Assembly: GCA_934876235.1 (NCBI GenBank) | Contig: CAKXKM010000086.1 | Span: forward strand, 1-7,364 | Direction: 5' to 3' | DNA: 7,364 nucleotides | Source of the DNA: Collinsella sp. AF02-46-1 | GTDB lineage: Bacteria > Actinomycetota > Coriobacteriia > Coriobacteriales > Coriobacteriaceae | Shown: positions 1 through 6,360 of the stretch, piece after piece | How the letters are laid out: each line of letters starts with the position of its first letter | How positions within the stretch are numbered: position 1 is the stretch's first letter | The notes under the pieces: model-generated | Told to the model about the DNA's origin: nothing | Databases searched by the model: none | The model's input: the letters and a program-made list of their open reading frames with translations, nothing else | Translations under genes and position numbers: made by a program

Positions 1-60
1 GCCTTTTACATGTCCGAGGACGCGCCCGGAGGGAAGCCCGGGACCGCCGACGGGAGTAAT

Positions 61-1227
61 TTACTCAGCCGGGCAAATCTTCTTGAAGAGCTCGATAACG
101 TCGTCGAGCGTCGCCTCGCGCGGGTTGCCCGGGAAGCAGGCGTCGGCCATGGCGTCCTTGGCCAAGACTTCGATCTCGTCGGCCTTCATGGCCTCGCAGA
201 CATGCGGGATGTTCACGTCGGCGGAAAGCTGCTTGACGGCGGCGATAGCGGCGTCAGCAGCCTCGTCGGTGCTCATGCCCGTGGTGTCAACGCCCATGGC
301 GACGGCGACCTTGGCCAGGCGCTCGGCGCAAACCGGCTTGTTGAACTCCATGGCGATCGGCAGCAGCATGGCGCAGGCGACACCGTGCGGGGTGTCGTAG
401 TGAGCGGACAGGGTGTGAGCCATGGCGTGGTCGATGCCCAGGCCAACGTTGGAGAAGCCCATGCCGGCGACATACTGGCCAAGAGCCATGCCCTCGCGGC
501 CGGAGCCGGGCTGACCGGACTTGGCCTCGGCAACGGAGTCGCGCAGGTTCTCGCTGATCAGCTTAATGGCCTCAAAGTGGAACATGTCGGAGAGCTCCCA
601 AGCGCCCTTGGTGGTGTAGCCCTCGATGGCGTGGGTCAGAGCGTCCATGCCAGTGGAAGCGGTAAGGCCGGCGGGCATGGAAGCCATCATGTCGGGGTCG
701 ACGACGGCGACCTCGGGGGCGTCGTTGGTGTCGACGCACACGAACTTGCGGACCTTTTCGGGGTCGGTGATGACGTAGTTGATGGTCACCTCGGCAGCGG
801 TACCGGCGGTCGTCGGCACAGCGATGGTGAACACGGCGTGGTTCTTAGTGGGAGCAACGCCCTCGAGGCTGCGGACATCGGCGAACTCGGGGTTGTTGAT
901 GATGATGCCAATGGCCTTGGCGGTATCCATGGAGGAACCGCCACCGATGGTCACGATAGCGTCAGCCTCGGCGGCCTTGAAGGCCTCGACGCCGTCCTTG
1001 ACGTTCTGGATAGTGGGGTTGGGCTTAATCTCGGAGTAGAGGCTCCAAGCGATGCCGGCGGCGTCGAGCTCGTCGGTCACCTTAGCGGTAACGCCAAACT
1101 TGACCAGATCGGGATCGGAGCAGACGAAGATCTTCTTGTAGCCGCGACGCTGGAGCTCGCCGGGGATCTCCTTGATGGCGCCGGAACCATGATAAGAGAT
1201 GGTATTGAGAACGAAACGATTAGCCAT
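61..1227 (-). CDS. fucO: Lactaldehyde reductase (1,2-propanediol oxidoreductase), iron-containing alcohol dehydrogenase
   Basis: This 388-residue cytoplasmic enzyme belongs to the group III iron-dependent alcohol dehydrogenases and closely resembles Escherichia coli FucO, which reduces L-lactaldehyde to L-1,2-propanediol with NADH during anaerobic fucose or rhamnose use. The N-terminal dinucleotide domain carries GGGS at residues 95-98 followed by MDTAKAIG. The C-terminal helical domain carries the expected iron ligands D195, H199, H267 and H281, the last two within DHAMAH and TPHG. Stretches such as NNPEFADVRSLEG, TTAGTAAEVTINYVITD and MALGQYVAGMGFSNVGLG match my memory of FucO almost exactly. 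Length is normal for the family. The start at 1227 is chosen because GGGAGG lies a few bases upstream and MANR matches FucO; an in-frame ATG at 1269 would add 14 unlikely residues. No fucose or rhamnose pathway gene is adjacent, so the substrate is inferred from family only; another short-chain aldehyde is possible. Confidence 0.88.
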   Translation of the reverse strand: MANRFVLNTISYHGSGAIKEIPGELQRRGYKKIFVCSDPDLVKFGVTAKVTDELDAAGIAWSLYSEIKPNPTIQNVKDGVEAFKAAEADAIVTIGGGSSMDTAKAIGIIINNPEFADVRSLEGVAPTKNHAVFTIAVPTTAGTAAEVTINYVITDPEKVRKFVCVDTNDAPEVAVVDPDMMASMPAGLTASTGMDALTHAIEGYTTKGAWELSDMFHFEAIKLISENLRDSVAEAKSGQPGSGREGMALGQYVAGMGFSNVGLGIDHAMAHTLSAHYDTPHGVACAMLLPIAMEFNKPVCAERLAKVAVAMGVDTTGMSTDEAADAAIAAVKQLSADVNIPHVCEAMKADEIEVLAKDAMADACFPGNPREATLDDVIELFKKICPAE

Positions 1228-1244
1228 TGATAGCCTCCCATCGT

Positions 1245-1271
1245 GTGCGGGGCGCCCATTACGCCCCACGC
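1245..1271 (-). promoter_or_regulatory. GC-rich hairpin in the fucO 5' leader
   Basis: GGGGCG (1249-1254) and CGCCCC (1262-1267) form a perfect 6-bp stem with a 7-nt loop, and the flanks GTGC/ACGC extend it with two mismatches. It lies about 18 bases upstream of the fucO start codon, next to the ribosome binding site, and has no T-tract. It could affect mRNA stability or translation. The pairing is seen directly; a role is inferred. Confidence 0.4.
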
Positions 1272-1325
1272 TATGTGTCCCATCCTAACGCTTTTGAAAC
1301 AAAAAATGCATGAGAACGTCAAAAG

Positions 1326-1343
1326 TGTTAAAGCGTTTCAACA
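1326..1343. promoter_or_regulatory. LacI-family operator-like palindrome upstream of fucO
   Basis: TGTTAAAGCGTTTCAACA is an 18-bp imperfect palindrome with a central CG; seven of nine base pairs match. This is the form of LacI/GalR-family operators, though it has three mismatches to the cre consensus. On the minus strand a TTGACG (1322-1317) follows it directly and could be the fucO -35 box, but no good -10 box is found at 16-18 bp spacing. The sequence AACGCTTT occurs again in inverted orientation at 1287-1294, which may be a second half-site. This suggests carbohydrate-responsive control of fucO. Confidence 0.42.
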
Positions 1344-1462
1344 TAATAACGGAGCCCCAGTCCTTCCCTCCCGACTGCAGCGAAGGCTAGATTATAGGAG
1401 CAATTGCCCAAAGAATACGACCAACTCAGTCTATAAATTGTTTCTGTTTTAGCAATATATGT

Positions 1463-1491
1463 TTGACAATACGTTTATAAAAGGATACTTT
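1463..1491 (+). promoter_or_regulatory. Candidate sigma70-type promoter for the LURP-one-like gene
   Basis: A perfect TTGACA at 1463-1468 is followed 17 bp later by TACTTT (1486-1491), which keeps the three most conserved -10 bases (T1, A2, T6). A better -10-like TATAGT at 1491-1496 is too far away (22 bp). Transcription from here would give a leader of roughly 140 nt before the gene. Confidence 0.4.
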
Positions 1492-1506
1492 ATAGTAATT
1501 AATATG

Positions 1507-1577
1507 CATGCAGCAAATAGTGTCATTCATTTTGTTAGAAATTGCTCATGCGGTTATTGCAGCTGCATGTACTGCAA
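1507..1577 (+). repeat. Nested inverted repeats in the leader of the LURP-one-like gene
   Basis: CATGCAGC (1507-1514) is the exact complement of GCTGCATG (1562-1569). Overlapping it, TTGCAG (1557-1562) pairs with CTGCAA (1572-1577) across a 9-nt loop, and TGCAGCTGCA (1558-1567) is a perfect 10-bp palindrome. The first two pairings are mutually exclusive in RNA, the arrangement expected of a switchable leader. They could equally be DNA-binding sites. Confidence 0.35.
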
Positions 1578-1642
1578 CATACAGCGTAATTCTCCGCACG
1601 AAGCAGAAGACGGTTCCAATTCGATCGAGGCGATGACGCGTG

Positions 1643-2179
1643 ATGGCTACTGGTCCTAAATCGAGCAAGACGGCTACAAACGAATATCGAATCTCAATTG
1701 AAGGTAACCCTTATCCGCATGCTCTGGCTCTCGTCAACCCAGCGGGAGACAACCTCAACATCAAAAGACATGGGTTCACGGGTCCACTAGGACAGCTATT
1801 GAGTCTTAAATACACCGTTTATGACGATGCAAATGAAAAGCTCTTTACTGTCGTCGACGGTGGTTTTAGTAACATGCCCAGGGTTGCGCTCATCATCGAA
1901 CACAAGGAAGTTGCGGTGTTCGATTATGGCCTAAACAGACTTGAGATGAAGTGCGTAACGAACATACCGAATTACACAATAAAAGGTAACTTCCTATTTG
2001 GAGATTACGATATATTCAGTCAACGGGAAGTGAAGCTATCTTCAGTTAACGTCCTTCAATGTGATAAACAATCGTGCTTTAACATACAGGTTTTGGATAA
2101 AGCCGAATTAGCCGCCGCAATTGGAATACCCACAGCCATTGCCCTTCTGAGGGCTCGGATTGAAGAGCATCTCGAATAA
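1643..2179 (+). CDS. Hypothetical protein with probable LURP-one-related / YxjI-like (tubby-like) fold
   Basis: The protein has 178 residues, no signal peptide and no membrane segment. Residues 56-150 are a run of short alternating beta-strand-like segments: KYTVYDDANEKLFTVVDG, a short EVAVFDYG strand, NYTIKGNFLFGDYDIF and CFNIQVLDKAE. This pattern (repeated short strands, a G-[N/D]-F-x(3)-G-D-Y-x-I segment, and a late D-x-A-x-L-A-A-A-I-G-I segment) is what I know of the LURP-one-related/YxjI family, a 12-stranded barrel of unknown bacterial function. The assignment is by pattern, not alignment. The start is uncertain: ATG at 1643 or the adjoining GTG at 1640, with only a weak GAGG (1627-1630) upstream; an in-frame TGA at 1634 rules out anything earlier. 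The gene is much richer in A and T than its neighbours, suggesting recent acquisition. No partner gene is adjacent on the same strand. Confidence 0.7.
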   Translation: MATGPKSSKTATNEYRISIEGNPYPHALALVNPAGDNLNIKRHGFTGPLGQLLSLKYTVYDDANEKLFTVVDGGFSNMPRVALIIEHKEVAVFDYGLNRLEMKCVTNIPNYTIKGNFLFGDYDIFSQREVKLSSVNVLQCDKQSCFNIQVLDKAELAAAIGIPTAIALLRARIEEHLE

Positions 2180-2205
2180 ATTGCAAAAAGCAGTTCGTAA
2201 CAACA

Positions 2206-2239
2206 TTCAGGAGCTAGATAGTTTTTTCTGGCTCCTGAA
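2206..2239 (+). terminator. Long hairpin after the LURP-one-like gene, with a T-run in the loop
   Basis: Bases 2206-2218 pair with 2227-2239, giving a 13-bp stem (12 Watson-Crick pairs plus one G-T) and an 8-nt loop. It begins 27 bases after the stop codon, the right place for a terminator, but no T-tract follows. The run of six T lies in the loop and at the start of the 3' arm. It may act as an mRNA 3'-end stabiliser or a weak terminator. Confidence 0.45.
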
Positions 2240-2254
2240 GCTGTACTACATAGA

Positions 2255-2297
2255 GATGAAAAATAATGCGGCAAAGGGGCTGTCCCTTTGCCGCATT
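2255..2297 (-). terminator. Rho-independent terminator of the DUF1275 gene
   Basis: On the minus strand a perfect 14-bp stem (arms 2297-2284 and 2278-2265) encloses a 5-nt loop and is followed by TTATTTTTC. The hairpin starts four bases after the DUF1275 stop codon. The plus strand has no T-tract after the stem, so termination is directed mainly to the minus strand. Confidence 0.88.
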
Positions 2298-2300
2298 CGG

Positions 2301-3017
2301 TTACTTTCGGCAGCCCTCTTTCCAAGCCTCGGCCGCAACCTTCCAGCGAAAACGCAAGTCGCGCTCGCGGTCGATAAACATGATGGCAAACGCGACAAAC
2401 AGCAGCACGCTCGCCACGACGATGGCGTGCAGGCCCATGCGCTCAATACACCAGTTGCCCAACACGGCGCCAAACACAAAGGTAAAGATCACGCCAAAGT
2501 ACAGCAGGCCGTTTTCCAAAAAGCCGCGCTTGTGGGTAATGATGTAGTCGTCCACGTTTTGCAAGGCATTACGGAGGTTGCCGATACACATGGTCGTGGC
2601 GATGCCGTGTCCATGAATCTTGCGGAAACTCTCGACCTGCATACCGCAGGCAAACGAAGTAAGGCAGTTGGCGAGCAGGTTGTAACCGCCGCCCGGGATA
2701 AAGCTCACGCCCAGCAAGATAACGGCTTCAAAAAACACCGTCACCTGGCGCCAGTGAATCACACTGCCAAACCGCTCGTGAACCAGGTCGGCAAGCATAA
2801 TGCCCACAGCAAACGAAACCACAGGGAAGAAGTAACGCCCCGCAAGTGCCCAATTGCCCTCCGAGATGCTCACGCCCACCAGCAGTATGTTGCCCGTCTG
2901 CGCGTTAGCGAAAACATGATCGCGCCCAATGTACGAATACACGTCCATAAAGCCACCGGCGAGCGCCAAGATGATGCCCAGCTCAATAGACTCCGATATC
3001 TGTTTGGCACGCTGCAT
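2301..3017 (-). CDS. DUF1275 (YoaK-family) integral membrane protein
   Basis: The 238-residue protein has about six hydrophobic segments and belongs in the cytoplasmic membrane. The N-terminal signature is diagnostic for DUF1275: AGGFMDVYSYI (residues 20-30), then VFANAQTGNILLVGV (35-49). Later segments include the family-like FACGMQVESFRKIHGHGIATTMCIGNLRNAL (122-152). The basic C-terminal tail after residue 217 is probably cytoplasmic. The family has no established biochemical role; a transport function is often suspected but unproven. The start at 3017 is chosen because the signature follows soon after it and a perfect AGGAGG lies 10 nt upstream (3033-3028). An in-frame ATG at 3251 would add 78 residues with no family resemblance and would run through a 12-bp inverted repeat. 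The gene is monocistronic: divergent from ygiQ and followed directly by a strong terminator. Confidence 0.86.
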   Translation of the reverse strand: MQRAKQISESIELGIILALAGGFMDVYSYIGRDHVFANAQTGNILLVGVSISEGNWALAGRYFFPVVSFAVGIMLADLVHERFGSVIHWRQVTVFFEAVILLGVSFIPGGGYNLLANCLTSFACGMQVESFRKIHGHGIATTMCIGNLRNALQNVDDYIITHKRGFLENGLLYFGVIFTFVFGAVLGNWCIERMGLHAIVVASVLLFVAFAIMFIDRERDLRFRWKVAAEAWKEGCRK

Positions 3018-3198
3018 CGTCGTGCATCCTCCTTGTTGACGACTCTCTCGTGCGTTGGCGGAAACATAGCCGCCGTTCATACTGTAACCCATTGACAACA
3101 TGGCATGCGCGCGAGACGGGCTCCCCAACGCGCAGATACACAGTCTGGAAACAAACGGCACCCGCATCGATACGCCGATCCGCCAGCCCATGTACTCC

Positions 3199-3239
3199 AC
3201 CAGTCTTTTTAGCCCCGTCCCAAAAAGACTGGTTACAAT
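3199..3239. repeat. 12-bp perfect inverted repeat and -10-like box upstream of ygiQ
   Basis: ACCAGTCTTTTT (3199-3210) is exactly complemented by AAAAAGACTGGT (3222-3233), with an 11-nt C-rich spacer. A TACAAT (3234-3239), five of six matches to the -10 consensus, overlaps or adjoins the right arm and lies 31 bases before the ygiQ start. No good -35 box is present. The repeat could be an operator over the ygiQ promoter, or a copy of a dispersed element. Confidence 0.5.
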
Positions 3240-3270
3240 TACGTGCAGCATACAAACACCGGGAGGGATC

Positions 3271-5418
3271 GTGGCAAAAAAGCCTCAGCACGCTCAGAAC
3301 AACCAGCGCAGTCAGCAGGGCAAACAGGGCCAGCAGCAAAAGCGCGGCGGTAAGGCGCAGGCCACGGTCGCCCGCACCAAGCATTCCCAAGCGACGCCCG
3401 CCCGCCCCTGGCGCCCGGGCCGCGATAAGTTCCTCCCCGTCAGCCGCGCCGACATGGATGCGCGCGGCTGGGACCAGTGCGACTTTGTCTACATCTGCGG
3501 CGATGCCTACGTGGACCATCCGAGCTTTGGCATGGCCATCATCAGCCGCGTGCTCGACGCGCACGGCTACAAGGTAGGAATCATCTGCCAGCCCGACTGG
3601 ACCGATCCCGCCAGCATCACGGTGCTCGGCGAGCCGCGCCTGGGCTTTTTGGTCAGCGCCGGCAACATGGACTCCATGGTCAACCACTATTCGGTGACCA
3701 AGCACCGCCGCCACACCGACGCCTATACTCCCGGTGGCGAGGAGGGGCACCGCCCCAATCGTGCCGTCACGGTCTACGGCAACCTCATCCGCCAGACGTT
3801 CAAGGACGTTCCCATCATCATCGGCGGCATCGAGGCAAGCCTGCGCCGTCTGGCCCACTACGACTACTGGCAGGACAAGCTCAAGCGTTCGGTGTTGCTC
3901 GACTCGGGCGCCGACATCCTCATCTACGGCATGGGCGAGCACGCGATTGTCGAGATCGCCGACGCGCTCGACGCGGGACTGCCCGTCGACCAGATCACCT
4001 ATATCAACGGCACCGTCTACCGCACGGGTTCGCTCGACGAGGTCTACGACTACGACCTGCTGCCCAGCTGGGACGACCTTGCCGCCGACAAGCTCAACTA
4101 CGCGCGCAGCTTTAACGTGCAGCAGCAGAATATGGACCCCATCACCGGACATCGCCTGGTAGAACCCTACCCCAACAGCGTCTATGTGGTGCAGAACCCG
4201 CCGTCGGCGACGTTAACGACCGATGAGATGGACGAGGTGGCCGAGCTCCCCTACGCACGCGATTGGCATCCCGACTACGACGCGGCGGGCGGCGTACCGG
4301 CCTTTGCCGAGATCAAGTTTTCCATTAGCTCCAACCGCGGCTGTTTTGGCGAGTGCTCGTTTTGCGCCCTCACCTTCCACCAGGGCCGCGTGTTGCAGAT
4401 GCGCAGCCACGATTCGATCATGCGCGAGGCCGAGCTGCTCACGCGCGATCCCGAGTTTAAGGGCTATATCAACGACGTGGGCGGACCGACGGCAAACTTT
4501 AGCCGTCCTGCCTGCGACAAACAGCTCAAGCACGGCGTGTGCAAGAACAAGCGCTGCCTGTGGCCGAGCGTATGCAAGAACATGGTGGTCGACGAGAGCG
4601 GCTACACGCAGTTGCTGCGCGACCTGCGCCAGCTGCCGGGCGTCAAGAAGGTCTTCGTCCGCAGCGGCATCCGCTTTGACTACACCATGGCCGATGCCTC
4701 GGACGAGTTTTTGCGCGAGCTGCTGGAGCATCACGTCTCGGGCCAGCTGCGCGTAGCGCCCGAGCACGTGAGCGACGCGGTGCTCTCCGTGATGGGCAAG
4801 CCGAGCCGCGCCGTCTACGACGCGTTCTGCCGTAAATTTGAACGCCTGAACCGCGAATACGGACTCAAGCAGTACGTGGTGCCGTATCTGATCTCGAGCC
4901 ACCCCGGCTCGACGATGAAGGAAGCTGTGGACCTGGCCGAGGCCGTACGCGACATGGGCTACATGCCCGAGCAGGTGCAGGACTTCTACCCCACCCCGTC
5001 CACCATGTCGACCTGCATGTACTACACCGGCGTGGACCCACGCACCATGCAGCCGATCTACGTGGCACGCGACCCGCACGAGAAGGCCATGCAGCGTGCG
5101 CTCATCCAATACCGCAAGCCCGAGAACTACAAGCTCGTACGCGAGGCACTAGAAAAGGCCGGCCGCCGCGATCTGATTGGCTACACCAAGCATTGCCTGA
5201 TTCGCCCCGTGCCCCCGCGCCCGGGCGAGACGTCTGCTGGCGGCGGACACGGCACCGACAAGAAGGGCGGCAAGGCCCACGGTGGCTCTGGCGGCGCCGG
5301 CAAGGGACCCAAAGGCAGCAAGGGGCACGGCGGCATGTCGCGCGCACAGAACACTGCCGGTCGCAATCGCGCAGCCCAAGGGCGTCAGGGCGCCAACGGA
5401 GGCGGGCGTCGCAACTAG
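3271..5418 (+). CDS. ygiQ: YgiQ-family (UPF0313) radical SAM protein
   Basis: The predicted protein of 715 residues is close in length to E. coli YgiQ. The order is: an N-terminal UPF0313 domain starting near residue 47 (PWRPGRDKFLPVSRADM), a radical SAM core with C358-x3-C362-x2-C365 that should bind the 4Fe-4S cluster and SAM, a YgiQ-typical cysteine segment (C415, C424, C429, C435 around GPTANFSRP and KRCLWPSVC), and the C-terminal block QVQDFYPTPSTMSTCMYYTGVDP. The reaction catalysed by this family is not established. The start is GTG at 3271, preceded by GGGAGGG (3261-3267); an in-frame ATG at 3100 would add 57 unrelated residues. Both ends carry basic low-complexity tails: residues 2-45 are rich in Q, K and R, and residues 652-715 in G, K and R. 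These are not needed for the radical SAM fold and may bind nucleic acid. The gene converges on the CPBP gene with shared stop bases. Confidence 0.93.
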   Translation: MAKKPQHAQNNQRSQQGKQGQQQKRGGKAQATVARTKHSQATPARPWRPGRDKFLPVSRADMDARGWDQCDFVYICGDAYVDHPSFGMAIISRVLDAHGYKVGIICQPDWTDPASITVLGEPRLGFLVSAGNMDSMVNHYSVTKHRRHTDAYTPGGEEGHRPNRAVTVYGNLIRQTFKDVPIIIGGIEASLRRLAHYDYWQDKLKRSVLLDSGADILIYGMGEHAIVEIADALDAGLPVDQITYINGTVYRTGSLDEVYDYDLLPSWDDLAADKLNYARSFNVQQQNMDPITGHRLVEPYPNSVYVVQNPPSATLTTDEMDEVAELPYARDWHPDYDAAGGVPAFAEIKFSISSNRGCFGECSFCALTFHQGRVLQMRSHDSIMREAELLTRDPEFKGYINDVGGPTANFSRPACDKQLKHGVCKNKRCLWPSVCKNMVVDESGYTQLLRDLRQLPGVKKVFVRSGIRFDYTMADASDEFLRELLEHHVSGQLRVAPEHVSDAVLSVMGKPSRAVYDAFCRKFERLNREYGLKQYVVPYLISSHPGSTMKEAVDLAEAVRDMGYMPEQVQDFYPTPSTMSTCMYYTGVDPRTMQPIYVARDPHEKAMQRALIQYRKPENYKLVREALEKAGRRDLIGYTKHCLIRPVPPRPGETSAGGGHGTDKKGGKAHGGSGGAGKGPKGSKGHGGMSRAQNTAGRNRAAQGRQGANGGGRRN

Positions 5419-6326
5419 GGCAGCGGTGCGCTCGCTGCGTCCATCCCACACGCGTGGCGCAGCGAGCGCATTGCCTCAACGAGGATGACGCCGGCGATAG
5501 CGACCGTGATTATCACGTCGAGCGGTGTGTTCACAAACCAGAGCAACGTCATGAAATACGACCCGGCATTAAAGGCAAAGTGCAGCAGGATCGTGTAGCG
5601 GAGCTTTCCGGTCGTCACGAGCACCCAACCAAAGATGAGGCCGGCGGCGCCCGCGTAGCAACCCTGTACCCAATTCATGTGCATAAAACCGAAGATCGCC
5701 GCCTGCAGCACAATCGCCGCGGCGCTACCCCACGTGCTTGGGGCCGCCCAGGGCACCATGGCGCCGCCCTGCGCGCTCACACGACGCCGGCACTTCCAAA
5801 GTGGGCGGCACTGCGGATTAAACGCTCGTAGCGAAAACTCAAAAACAATGCCGCGCACCAGCAACTCCTCGCAAAACGGAGCGCCGAGCACCGTGGTCAG
5901 GACGGCAAGAAGGTTGGTATCGCCCAAGCCTGTTTCCTCGACGAGCTCGCTATAGTCCGCCGCAACCTCGGGCAGCAGCGACAGCACGCCGTCGCATAGG
6001 TAGCTAATGACCACCTGCATGGATAGGCCGATCACGACAACGCATGCGACGCGCTTCCATGCAGCATTTGCTCCCCCGCCGAGCGGGCGTTCACCTTGCC
6101 GGCGCGCCATGAAGGAGCGGGGCCACAGATAGCGCCACCACAGCAGCGCCATCAAAAACGACGCCGTCTGAGCGGCGGCCTGAAACCATTGAATATCGAG
6201 ATTGTCGATCGGGAAACCCGTCAGTGCCGACACGATGTCCAGCGCGGAGAACAAAACAATGCTCAGGGCAATATCGGCAGCGACGACACCAAAACAGGCA
6301 AGCGCCCAAACCAGCGCATTGAGCAT
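5415..6326 (-). CDS. CPBP-family (CAAX protease/Abi) intramembrane metalloprotease
   Basis: The 303-residue membrane protein has multiple hydrophobic segments and the three motifs of the CPBP (Rce1/Abi) family: E153-E154-x3-R158 (EELLVR), F212-x3-H216 (FGFMH) and H249-x3-N253 (HFAFN). These should form the metal-dependent active site inside the membrane. In bacteria the family includes bacteriocin self-immunity and peptide-processing proteins; the substrate here is unknown. The start at 6326 follows GAGGAGG with 5-nt spacing; an upstream in-frame extension to 6542 would run antisense across the antitoxin gene and is not believed. The interval from motif 1 to motif 2 is about 60 residues and contains a basic cysteine-containing stretch (QCRPLWKCRRR, residues 172-182), longer than I would expect. 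The gene lies 34 bp downstream of the antitoxin gene with no terminator, so co-transcription is likely. Confidence 0.87.
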   Translation of the reverse strand: MLNALVWALACFGVVAADIALSIVLFSALDIVSALTGFPIDNLDIQWFQAAAQTASFLMALLWWRYLWPRSFMARRQGERPLGGGANAAWKRVACVVVIGLSMQVVISYLCDGVLSLLPEVAADYSELVEETGLGDTNLLAVLTTVLGAPFCEELLVRGIVFEFSLRAFNPQCRPLWKCRRRVSAQGGAMVPWAAPSTWGSAAAIVLQAAIFGFMHMNWVQGCYAGAAGLIFGWVLVTTGKLRYTILLHFAFNAGSYFMTLLWFVNTPLDVIITVAIAGVILVEAMRSLRHACGMDAASAPLP

Positions 6327-6360
6327 GCCAACCTCCTCAAAACCCGGCAGTTTGGGACAG

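Larger units (their letters stand above)
1228..1642. other. Divergent, largely AT-rich intergenic region between fucO and the LURP-one-like gene
   Basis: These 415 bases contain no convincing gene. The first 120 bases hold the fucO leader hairpin and operator-like palindrome. From about 1380 onward the sequence becomes strikingly AT-rich. It contains a sigma70-like TTGACA and a leader with inverted repeats that ends at the next gene. A 66-codon frame at 1459-1659 has no ribosome binding site and overlaps the proposed promoter, so it is not called as a gene. Confidence 0.7.

Noticed and set aside
1..60. Weak CCCGG/CCGGG stem downstream of fucO as its terminator
   Set aside because: The stem has only five pairs and no T-tract follows on the minus strand; no feature could be supported in these 60 bases.
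10..1230. Long plus-strand open frame antisense to fucO (406 codons)
   Set aside because: It is Gly/Val/Asp/His-rich with no recognisable domain, the usual mirror of a high-GC gene, while fucO on the other strand has full family motifs.
1459..1659. 66-codon frame as a gene
   Set aside because: There is no ribosome binding site and it overlaps the candidate -35 box; kept only as a low-interest finding for its cysteine cluster.
2160..3095. Plus-strand open frame antisense to the DUF1275 gene
   Set aside because: It runs through two hairpins and lacks any family signature; the minus strand encodes a clear DUF1275 protein with terminator and ribosome binding site.
2983..4152. 389-codon minus-strand frame antisense to ygiQ
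   Set aside because: Its composition mirrors ygiQ codon bias and it has no ribosome binding site or domain; the same applies to the minus-strand frame at 4213-5109.
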